DNA from: Actinomycetospora corticicola
GTDB lineage: Bacteria; Actinomycetota; Actinomycetes; Mycobacteriales; Pseudonocardiaceae
Length of the DNA: 64,000 nt
Assembly: GCF_013409505.1 (NCBI RefSeq)
Contig: NZ_JACCBN010000001.1
Span: 3,534,001 to 3,598,000 of the forward strand
Direction of reading: 5' to 3'
Within the stretch, counting starts at the first letter, position 1. Each line of letters begins with the position of its first letter. Below the pieces are notes generated by a model. The model saw only the letters and a list, made by a program, of their open reading frames with translations. It was not told the DNA's origin and did no database searches. Shown here one piece after another: positions 32,762-40,219 of this stretch. The translations under genes and the position numbers were made by a program.

Positions 32762-34549
32762 ATGAGCACCCGGTCCACGGCGATCGCCCGAGGCGTCGCG
32801 ATCCAGGTGCTCGCCAAGTTCTCGGCGCTGCCGCTGTCGATGGTCACCCTCGGCATCGCCACCCGCTACCTCGGCGAGGGCGGGTACGGCGTCCTCGCCG
32901 CGGCGGTCGTCTTCGCGCAGACCTTCGAGGCCTTCACCGAGCTCGGCCTGGGCACCATCATCGTGCGCCGCGTGGCGGGCCTCGGCGGGAACCTCGAGCG
33001 CCTCGTCGGGATGAACATCTCCTTCTCGACGGTGTACGCGCTCCCGTTGGCGATCATCGCCGCGATCGCGGGCATCGGCGTCTACTGGGGCGACTACGAG
33101 CAGCAGGCCGCGGTCTGCGTCCTGGCCGTCGGACTGATCTTCACGACGGTCTCGTCCTGCTACGAACCGGTCTTCGACGTCAAGGTCCGGTACTCCTCCG
33201 CCGCGTCGGCGGAGTTCTTCTCCCGGGTGCTGACCCTCTCGGCGGCCGCCTCCGTCGCCTACTTCGACTGGGGTCTGCTCGCCATGTGCGCGGTGCAGAT
33301 CATCCCCCAGGCGCTGCGTCTGGTGATCCAGTGGTGGGGCGCGCGCCGGCTGACCCAGCTGAGCTGGGTGGTCGACTGGCCCGAGATGTGGAAGCTGCTC
33401 AAGGAGGCCTTCCCGCTCACCGTCATCTCGATCATCGCGGTGCTCTACTGGCGCGCGGACGGCCTGCTGCTGTCGATCCTCGGCACGTCCGAACAGATCG
33501 GTGGGTACTACGCCGCCCTGCAGATCGCGTTCACGCTCACGCTGATCTCGCAGGTGTTCGAGCGCTCCGTGCTCTCGACGATCAACGAGACCTACAACTC
33601 CGATCGGGCCCGCTTCGCCCGCGCCGTCGACCAGGGCTACCGGTTCCTGCTGCTCATGGGTTTCCCGATCGCGGTGATCGGGTGGCCGCTGGCGCAGCGG
33701 ATGGCCGACCTCGTGGGCGGCTCGAACGGCGTCGGCGCGTTCGCCGGTCCGCCCCTGCAGTTCTTCTTCATCGCCGTGGCCATGACGTTCCTGTCGGCGA
33801 TCGTCTCCGACGGGCTCATCGCCGCCCACGAGCAGCGCTACCTGACGACGATGTCGACGATCAACCTGGTCATCAACATCGTCGGCAACATCATCCTCAT
33901 CCCGCACCTCGGCGCCGTGGCGTGCGGGATCATGCTGATCGTCACCGAGACGATCGGGGTGCTCGCCTCGCAGTGGCGGCTGCGCCGCCACGGCGTGCAC
34001 CCGCTGCCGTTCGCCTACCTGGCCCGGCTCGTCCCCGCCGGCCTGCTCGCCCTCGGCGCGATCTATCTGACCTACGACCTGCCGCTGCTCATCCCGCTCG
34101 CGGCGGGCGGCATCGCCTACTTCGGCGGCGCGCTGCTCGTCGGGGCGATCCCGCCCGCGATGCGCAACGCCCTGCTCGGCGCGCTGCGCCCGAAGAGCCT
34201 CGACCGCATGGAGGCCGAGGCCGCGGCGGAGAACGCCGACGACGGCATCGGCGCCGCGCCCTCCGCGCCGACGGTCGAGCCGCGGATCGACCCGGCCGGC
34301 GTGGGCCTGGACGCGGCGACCACCGTGCTGCCCGGCATGTCGCGGGTGCCCGAGGGTCGCAGCGCCCTCGACGCCGAGACCGCCCAGATGCGCCCGACGG
34401 TCGCCGCCGGCACCCGCAGCGTCCCCCGCCGGGACCTCGCCGACATCACCGACGTGCCCACCATGGAGCTCGACATGGCGGCGCTGCAGACGATCCGCAT
34501 GCGTCAGCAGGGCAAGTTCGTCGAGATGCGCGTCATCCGGAAGGGCTGA
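32762..34549 (+). CDS. Wzx-type polysaccharide flippase with cytoplasmic tail
   Basis: 595 residues. Residues 1-470 are a polysaccharide-transport membrane domain of about 14 helices (starts RGVAIQVLAKFSALPLSMVT, contains YWRADGLLLSILG and INLVINIVGNIILIPHL). It moves the lipid-linked repeat unit across the membrane for polymerisation. About 120 additional residues follow, acidic and Pro/Thr-rich, predicted cytoplasmic; ordinary Wzx proteins lack this. TVLPGM and PTMEL in the tail are threonine-rich and might be phosphorylated, which is speculation. This is the second flippase in the window, after the fused one at 8700. Confidence 0.9.
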   Translation: MSTRSTAIARGVAIQVLAKFSALPLSMVTLGIATRYLGEGGYGVLAAAVVFAQTFEAFTELGLGTIIVRRVAGLGGNLERLVGMNISFSTVYALPLAIIAAIAGIGVYWGDYEQQAAVCVLAVGLIFTTVSSCYEPVFDVKVRYSSAASAEFFSRVLTLSAAASVAYFDWGLLAMCAVQIIPQALRLVIQWWGARRLTQLSWVVDWPEMWKLLKEAFPLTVISIIAVLYWRADGLLLSILGTSEQIGGYYAALQIAFTLTLISQVFERSVLSTINETYNSDRARFARAVDQGYRFLLLMGFPIAVIGWPLAQRMADLVGGSNGVGAFAGPPLQFFFIAVAMTFLSAIVSDGLIAAHEQRYLTTMSTINLVINIVGNIILIPHLGAVACGIMLIVTETIGVLASQWRLRRHGVHPLPFAYLARLVPAGLLALGAIYLTYDLPLLIPLAAGGIAYFGGALLVGAIPPAMRNALLGALRPKSLDRMEAEAAAENADDGIGAAPSAPTVEPRIDPAGVGLDAATTVLPGMSRVPEGRSALDAETAQMRPTVAAGTRSVPRRDLADITDVPTMELDMAALQTIRMRQQGKFVEMRVIRKG

Positions 34550-34636
34550 CCGGGGCGGGGGCGGGGTCACTCCCGGTGTCGTGCCACGATCGCCGTGTCC
34601 GGTTCGGGGAGTGGACGGCGAAGGAGTCATCGGGTC

Positions 34637-36622
34637 GTGTCGGGTCGTGAGCTGGCGGTCCTGATCGTGTCGTACCGGCGGGCCGACCTGCTGGACCGGG
34701 CGCTGCGCAGCGTCGAGAAGCACCTCCCGGACGCGCCGGTGTACGTGTGGGACAACGCGTCGTCGGGCTCGGACGAGGTCCGCGCGCTGGCGGGGACCTG
34801 GCCGCAGGTGCACTGGACCTTCTCGGCGTCCAACCTCGGCTACATCGCGGCGATGAACCGGCTCGCGGCGCAGTGCCCGGACGCCGACATGCTGCACCTC
34901 AATCCCGACGCCGAGCTCATCGGTCCGCTGACCGCGGCCCGGGCGGCCCTCGCGGAGCCGCGCGTCGCCGCCGTCTCCCCGACCGTGCTCGACCCCGAGG
35001 GCCGCGAGCGCCCCTGGGATGTCGCGCACCGCGAGCAGAGCGTGCTGCGGAACCTGCTCAACGCCGCCGGCTACGCGAAGCGGCTCCGGGAGCACCCGCG
35101 CCTGGCCGGGCTCTCGGACCTCTACCCCGAGACGCCGCACGACGTCGACGGCTACATGGCGGGCTGCTGCCTGCTCCTGTCCCGCGACGCGTGGAACGCC
35201 CTGGGACCCTTCGACGAGCGCTTCTTCGTCTACGGCGAGGACGCCACCTGGCAGCCCGCGGCCCGCCGCGCGGGATGGACGCTCAAGCTGGTCGACGACG
35301 ACGGGCCGCAGGTGCGGCACGCCGCGGCGGGCACCCAGACCGGCGACCCGCTCGCCTCGCAGCGTGGGGTCGACCTGCTGCGGGCCGCCCAGGTGATGGC
35401 GCTCGGCAACGCGGGCAACCGCGGGCCGGGCACGGTCTTCTCGCTGGGCACCGCGGTGCTCGACCGCGTGCAGCGCTCCAAGCGCACCGACCGCCGTCGT
35501 CGCCGGATCGCCCTGACCGAGCGCGCGGCCGGGCGGCCCGGCGTCGTGGTGACGACGAACGACCTCGACCTCGGCGGGGCCGAGCGGCAGCGGGTGCTGC
35601 TGGCCAACGCGCTCGCGGCACGCGGCCACCCGGTGACGATGGTGTGCCTGCAGGGCCTCGGGCTCTACACCGCCGAGCTCGACCCGCGGGTGCGGCTCGC
35701 GTTCGTCCCGTGGTGGCAGCCGACGGTGGAGGTCGCGGGCGACGAGGCCGTCGTCGTCGGCGGGGTCACCAACACCGAGGTCGCCTTCGCCCGGGCATGG
35801 CGGGCGCTCGGGCGCGTGTCCGGGCAGGAGCGGCGCTGGATGCCCGCGACGCACGACCCGGCGCGGCTCGACCGGGCCACCTACTCCGACACGCTCGCGA
35901 GCAGCCTGCGCACCGCCGACGGGCTGCTGGTGCTCTCCGCGCAGCACCACGTCGACCTGACCCGACACCAGGCGCTCACCGACGTCGTCATGGCCGCCCC
36001 GAACGGCATCCCGACCGCCGACCCGCTGCCGTTCCGCGCGACCGGCACCGCGCCGGTCCGGTTCGCCATGCTGACCCGGGTCGTCGAGTACAAGAACCCG
36101 CTGCTGCTCATCGAGGCGCTCGCCGCCACCGGGCGTGACGACTGGACGCTCGACGTCTTCGGCGACGGCCCGGACAAGGCCCGGCTCGAGGCGCGGACGC
36201 CCGCGGCGCTGCGCGACCGGGTGCGCTGGCGCGGGGCGGTGTCCGGCCCGGACGCGGCGTTCGCCGAGACCGACGTGCTCTGCGTCCCCAGCGACTTCGA
36301 GGCGTTCCCGCTGGTGATGGTGGAGGCGATGACCCGGGGCGTGCCGGTGATGGCCTCGGCCAGCGGCACGGTGCCGGAGATGCTCGACGACGGCGCCGCC
36401 GGAGTCGTGGTCGCCCCGGCGACCGTCCAGGCCTGGACCGCGGCGCTGATGACCGCGCTGGCGGACCGCGACCGGCTCGCCGCCCTCGGCGCGGCCGGGC
36501 GGGAGCGGGCGCTCGCGCGCTACACCGACGCCGCGATGGCCGACGCCTACCAGCGGGCGTTCGCCCGGCTGTTCGGCCGGCCGGTCCCCGGTGGCCCGAC
36601 CGAGCCGGCGGAGCTGCTGTGA
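34637..36622 (+). CDS. Bifunctional GT2-GT4 glycosyltransferase
   Basis: 661 residues with two enzyme domains. The first (about 1-270) is GT2: VLIVSYRRADLLDRALRSVE, NLGYIAAMNRL, LNPDAELIG, and the ED motif in YGEDATW. The second (about 310-645) is GT4: VVTTNDLDLGGAERQRV, APNGIP, LTRVVEYKNPLLLIEAL and FEAFPLVMVEAM. It likely adds two consecutive sugars. GTG 34637 is ten bases from AAGGAG. Its stop overlaps the next GTG (GTGA), coupling it to the following GT4. Confidence 0.88.
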   Translation: MSGRELAVLIVSYRRADLLDRALRSVEKHLPDAPVYVWDNASSGSDEVRALAGTWPQVHWTFSASNLGYIAAMNRLAAQCPDADMLHLNPDAELIGPLTAARAALAEPRVAAVSPTVLDPEGRERPWDVAHREQSVLRNLLNAAGYAKRLREHPRLAGLSDLYPETPHDVDGYMAGCCLLLSRDAWNALGPFDERFFVYGEDATWQPAARRAGWTLKLVDDDGPQVRHAAAGTQTGDPLASQRGVDLLRAAQVMALGNAGNRGPGTVFSLGTAVLDRVQRSKRTDRRRRRIALTERAAGRPGVVVTTNDLDLGGAERQRVLLANALAARGHPVTMVCLQGLGLYTAELDPRVRLAFVPWWQPTVEVAGDEAVVVGGVTNTEVAFARAWRALGRVSGQERRWMPATHDPARLDRATYSDTLASSLRTADGLLVLSAQHHVDLTRHQALTDVVMAAPNGIPTADPLPFRATGTAPVRFAMLTRVVEYKNPLLLIEALAATGRDDWTLDVFGDGPDKARLEARTPAALRDRVRWRGAVSGPDAAFAETDVLCVPSDFEAFPLVMVEAMTRGVPVMASASGTVPEMLDDGAAGVVVAPATVQAWTAALMTALADRDRLAALGAAGRERALARYTDAAMADAYQRAFARLFGRPVPGGPTEPAELL

Positions 36623-37689
36623 AGGTCCTCTGGCTGTCCCCCTGGCTGCGCACGCTCACGCGCGTGCAGGTCGACGCCCTCACCACGGCCGGGCACGAGT
36701 GCCTGGTGGTGACCACCGACCAGCACTACGAGAAGGTCGCCGCGCGGTCCGACGAGCGGGTCCTCGACCCGGCGATCAAGGACCCGCGCACGCTCCCCGC
36801 CCTCGCGCGGGTGACGGCGGAGGCCCGCCGGTTCGGGCCCGACGTCGTGGTCTCCGAGCTCATGCACGACCCCCGGTGGCTGCCGATGACCCGGCTCGCG
36901 CCGCTGGTGCAGGTGGTCCACGACGACCGCCCCCACGACGCGACCGAGGAACGGCCCTGGCACCAGCGCGCGGTGCTCGACCACCAGACCCGCTCGGCGG
37001 CGGCCGTCGTCGCGCCGAGCGCGCACGTGGCGGCGGTGCTGTCGGCGCGGTTCGGGCGCCGGATCGACGTGGTGCCGGTGACCTCCGACGTCCCCGAGGC
37101 GGCGCTGCCCCCCGTGCCCGTGCCTGCCTCGGAGCGGCGGGACTTCGTGCTGCTCGGTCGGATGTCCCCGTACAAGAACGTCGAGGTGGCGCTGCGGGCG
37201 TGGGCGGCGCACACCGCGTCCCCGGCCCACCGGGGCGACCGGCTGCTGCTGCTCGGGAACGGTCCGCTGTCCGAGCTCGACCTGCCGGAGCACGTCGAAT
37301 GGCGGCGTGAGCACTTCTCCTACGCCGACGTCCTGCCCGACCTGGCGCGCGCCAAGGGGTCCCTCGCGCACTACCGGCTCGCGACCCAGAGCGGCGTCCA
37401 GGTGCTCTCGATGCAACTGGGCGTCCCGACGATCGTCTCCGACTCCGGAGGCCTCCCCGAGTTCGCCCCGCCGTCGCTGCCGCCGCTGCCGATCGACGAC
37501 GTCGCCGGTCTGACCGCCGTGTTCGGTCGCCTCGCCGACCCCGCCGTGGCCGCCGAGGTCGGCGCGGCCGCCCGCGCCCACTACCTGGCGCACTTCTCCG
37601 CCGACCGTGCCGCCGAGGGGTGGGCGACCGTGTTCGCCCGGGTGTCGGCGGCCGCCGGTTCCGAGCGAAGGGCCCCCTCGGTCGGGTAG
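36619..37689 (+). CDS. GT4 glycosyltransferase
   Basis: 356 residues. GT4-like features are MKVLWLSPWLRTLTRVQ at the start, APSAHVAAVLS, LLGRMSPYKNVEVALRA and GVQVLSMQLGVPTIVSDSGG. The usual E-x7-E glutamate near the donor site is not evident (SGVQVLSMQ), so catalytic detail may differ. GTGA overlap with the fused glycosyltransferase upstream; the transcript ends at the 37799-37842 hairpin. Confidence 0.83.
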   Translation: MKVLWLSPWLRTLTRVQVDALTTAGHECLVVTTDQHYEKVAARSDERVLDPAIKDPRTLPALARVTAEARRFGPDVVVSELMHDPRWLPMTRLAPLVQVVHDDRPHDATEERPWHQRAVLDHQTRSAAAVVAPSAHVAAVLSARFGRRIDVVPVTSDVPEAALPPVPVPASERRDFVLLGRMSPYKNVEVALRAWAAHTASPAHRGDRLLLLGNGPLSELDLPEHVEWRREHFSYADVLPDLARAKGSLAHYRLATQSGVQVLSMQLGVPTIVSDSGGLPEFAPPSLPPLPIDDVAGLTAVFGRLADPAVAAEVGAAARAHYLAHFSADRAAEGWATVFARVSAAAGSERRAPSVG

Positions 37690-37730
37690 GCGGGCCGTGG
37701 GCGCCCGGCGCCATGGGTGCCGCCCACGCC

Positions 37731-37787
37731 GAGGTTCACACCAGGCAGCCGCGCGGGCCCTCCGACCTGCCCCACGTCACCCTCGCG
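37731..37787. repeat. 57-bp dispersed intergenic repeat, copy B
   Basis: Matches 2745-2801 with about eight substitutions and no gaps. It lies 41 bases after the glycosyltransferase stop and just before the terminator at 37799. Confidence 0.7.
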
Positions 37788-37798
37788 CCCGTGAACGA

Positions 37799-37842
37799 CG
37801 ACGGCCCGGCGCCGGAGCGGGAACTCCAGGGCCGGGCCGTCG
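37799..37842. terminator. Terminator between convergent genes
   Basis: Perfect 12-bp stem CGACGGCCCGGC / GCCGGGCCGTCG with a 20-base loop, between the glycosyltransferase ending at 37689 and the Wzz-like gene ending at 37854. Likely serves both strands. Confidence 0.8.
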
Positions 37843-37853
37843 GTCGGACCAGA

Positions 37854-40211
37854 TCAGTCGCGCGAACCCCCGCGATCGGCGTCGCCGGAGGTGGTCGACG
37901 CGACGCGGTTCGGCGTCGCGTCGGGCCGGGGCCGGGGCCGGGGCGTGGGGCTCGGACCACCCTTGCGCCGCATGTCGACGGCCACGGTGTCGGCGTCGAG
38001 CCCGCCCGAGCGGGCCGGGGTGTGCCCACCGGGTGCCACGCTCGGGGCCGGCGACGGCGAGGACGTCGACGACGGGCTCTTCGGCTTGATCGACACCGGC
38101 TTGCCGGGCGCGGGCCGTCGAGGCGTGGGCGAGGACGATGAGGACGACGACGGCGAGGTGCCGACCGTCGTCGTCGGGGCGTCCGCCTCCGGGGCACTGG
38201 GCTTCGGCGCGGATCCCGAGCCGTTCGCGGCCGGAGCGGGCTTCGGACCCGACCCTGCCGCGGCGGCGCCGGCCTGCCCGTTCACGGCACTCCCGTTGGC
38301 CGCCGGCGCGGGCTTCGGCGCCGCACCGCCGCCCGGACCGGAGGACCCCTTCGCGCCGGCGGGAGCAGGGCTCCCCGAGGACGGTGCGGCACCGCTCTTC
38401 GCGGCGCCGGGGTTCTGGGCCGGACCCGGGGTCGGGCCGCCCTGCTTCGGCGCAGCCTGCGGAGGACCGGACTGCGGCGTCTGGCCCCGGGCGCCGTTCT
38501 GCTGCTGCCCCTGCGGGGCATTCTGCTGACCGCCCTGCGGCGCCTGACCCTTCGCGCCGTTCTGCTGCTGGCTCTGCGGGGTGCCCTGCTGCTGACCGCC
38601 CTGGGGCGCCTGCCCCTTGGCCCCGTTCTGCTGCTGGCCACCCTGCGGGGCGTTCTGCTGGCCACCCTGCGGCGCCTGGCTCTTCGCGCCGTTCTGCTGC
38701 TGGCCCTTCGGGCCGTTCTGCTGAGCGGCCGGCGACGGCTTCGGCCCTGCGCCGTTCGGCCCGGGGGTCGCACCGGGCTTCGGCGCACCGGGACCGGACG
38801 GTGTCTGACCACCGCGGCCGGCCTGACCGTTGGCGCCGTTGGCGGGCCCGGCGTTCTTGGCACCGCCGCCCGCGGACCCGGCCGCCGCACCCGCTGCCGT
38901 GGCACCGCCGGGCGAGGGCTTGGACGGCGAGGGCTTCGACGGTGACTGCGGACCGGGACCCGGCCCGGGGCGCCCGTTCTGGCCGGACTGCGCCGAACCG
39001 TTCTGCTGCGCGGGGCCGGAGGGCGACGGACCACCCGCGGAGGGCTTCTGTCCGGGACCGGCCGAGGGCTTCGAGGGCGACTGCGGACCGGAGCCCGGGG
39101 AACCACCGGGACCGGACGACGACGCGGCCTTCGCCGCCGCCGCACCGGCGGCAGCCCCCGCGGCACCGGCGGCGACGGCACCGGCCTTGCCGGGACCGCT
39201 GCCCTCACCCGTGCCGGAGGACCCGGCCCCGGAGGACCCGGCCGAGGTGCCCGAGGTCCCGCCGGACGAGCTGCCCGACGGCTTGCCGTCGGCAGCGGCC
39301 GCGGCCGGCTTCGCCGCCCCGGCGCCGGCACCGGACTCGCCGCCCTGCACCCGCTGGGTGGCCTCGGACGACCCGGGGCCGGCGCCACGGGCGGCGGCGA
39401 GCTGCGCCGCGGAGACCGGGGTGGTCGGGGTCGGGTCGACCGCCGGCTGCGGCGCGGGCGGACCCGACGGTCGCGGCGGCGGGGGCAGGGGCCGACCGGG
39501 CGGCGGGTAGTAGCCGGGCGGAGGACCGAGCGCGGGGTTCGCCCCGGTCGGCGGGCCCATCATCGGGGGCCGGGCGCCGTCGGGGTCGCTGGACACCCAC
39601 GCGAGGACCCGGTTCCCCGTGCGGCGCACGTACTGCGAGCCGTAGAGGACCACGCCGATCAGCACGAGCAGGAGCCCGGCGATCGCGCCGCCCGCCACGC
39701 GCAGCACGGAGCTGGACTGGCTCTGCGTCGGGGTGGACGGGTCGCCGGTGACCTGCGTGGTGATGCGTGGCGGCTGACCCGGGGCCGGCGTCTCGAGGAC
39801 CTCGACGGCCTGGGTGAAGGACTGGGTGACCGCCCGGGCGGACCGGACGGCGTCGTCGGGGGTGGCCCCCTGCACGTCGATCGACAGGACGGTCGTGTCG
39901 CTCCCCGCGTTGGCCGTGACCCGCGAGGCGAGGTCCGGCTCGGAGATCCCGAGCTGCTGGGCGGCCGGGCCGAGCACCTGGTCGCTCGTCACGAACTCCG
40001 CGTACGTCGACATCCGCTGGTTGACGTACTGGTTCGCGTTGTAGACCTCGTCGGCGTCCCCACCCCCGCCTCCGGAGACGAGGACCTGGGACGCGGAGGT
40101 GTACCCCTGCCCCGAGACCCGGAGGTCCACGACGAGACCCACCACGGCACCGAGCACGGCACCGAGCACGAGCACCCACCACGCCTTGCGTAGCGCTGAC
40201 GTCACGGTCAT
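37854..40211 (-). CDS. Wzz-like polysaccharide co-polymerase with very long disordered tail
   Basis: 785 residues. Residues 1-215 form a chain-length-determinant domain: transmembrane near 10-30 (WWVLVLGAVLGAVVGLVV), an extracytoplasmic part with YTSASQVLV and NQRMSTYAEF, and a second transmembrane near 190-212. The remaining 560 residues are almost entirely Pro, Gly, Ala, Ser, Gln, Lys and Asn, with a QQNGAKGQAPQGG-type repeat. The tail would face the cytoplasm. It has no kinase motif, and no tyrosine-rich cluster is seen. ATG 40211 has GGAGGAG upstream; GTG 40223 overlaps the preceding stop and is the alternative. Regulates polymer length with the Wzz-Wzy fusion upstream. Confidence 0.82.
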   Translation of the reverse strand: MTVTSALRKAWWVLVLGAVLGAVVGLVVDLRVSGQGYTSASQVLVSGGGGGDADEVYNANQYVNQRMSTYAEFVTSDQVLGPAAQQLGISEPDLASRVTANAGSDTTVLSIDVQGATPDDAVRSARAVTQSFTQAVEVLETPAPGQPPRITTQVTGDPSTPTQSQSSSVLRVAGGAIAGLLLVLIGVVLYGSQYVRRTGNRVLAWVSSDPDGARPPMMGPPTGANPALGPPPGYYPPPGRPLPPPPRPSGPPAPQPAVDPTPTTPVSAAQLAAARGAGPGSSEATQRVQGGESGAGAGAAKPAAAAADGKPSGSSSGGTSGTSAGSSGAGSSGTGEGSGPGKAGAVAAGAAGAAAGAAAAKAASSSGPGGSPGSGPQSPSKPSAGPGQKPSAGGPSPSGPAQQNGSAQSGQNGRPGPGPGPQSPSKPSPSKPSPGGATAAGAAAGSAGGGAKNAGPANGANGQAGRGGQTPSGPGAPKPGATPGPNGAGPKPSPAAQQNGPKGQQQNGAKSQAPQGGQQNAPQGGQQQNGAKGQAPQGGQQQGTPQSQQQNGAKGQAPQGGQQNAPQGQQQNGARGQTPQSGPPQAAPKQGGPTPGPAQNPGAAKSGAAPSSGSPAPAGAKGSSGPGGGAAPKPAPAANGSAVNGQAGAAAAGSGPKPAPAANGSGSAPKPSAPEADAPTTTVGTSPSSSSSSSPTPRRPAPGKPVSIKPKSPSSTSSPSPAPSVAPGGHTPARSGGLDADTVAVDMRRKGGPSPTPRPRPRPDATPNRVASTTSGDADRGGSRD
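38490..38730 (-). repeat. Gln/Asn/Gly-rich repeat block within the Wzz-like tail
   Basis: Imperfect units reading QQNGAKGQAPQGG and QQNAPQG recur about six times, with DNA units around GTTCTGCTG and CCCTGCGG on the plus strand. The unit number may vary between strains by replication slippage. Confidence 0.75.
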
Positions 40212-40219
40212 CGGTGTGC

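Noticed and set aside
32684-35968. 1094-residue minus-strand frame
   Set aside because: Antisense of the Wzx and GT2-GT4 genes, with no family motif and the composition of a shadow frame.
38490-38730. CRISPR-like array
   Set aside because: The repeats are in frame, imperfect, without unique spacers of constant length, and encode the Gln/Gly-rich protein tail. No cas genes are present.
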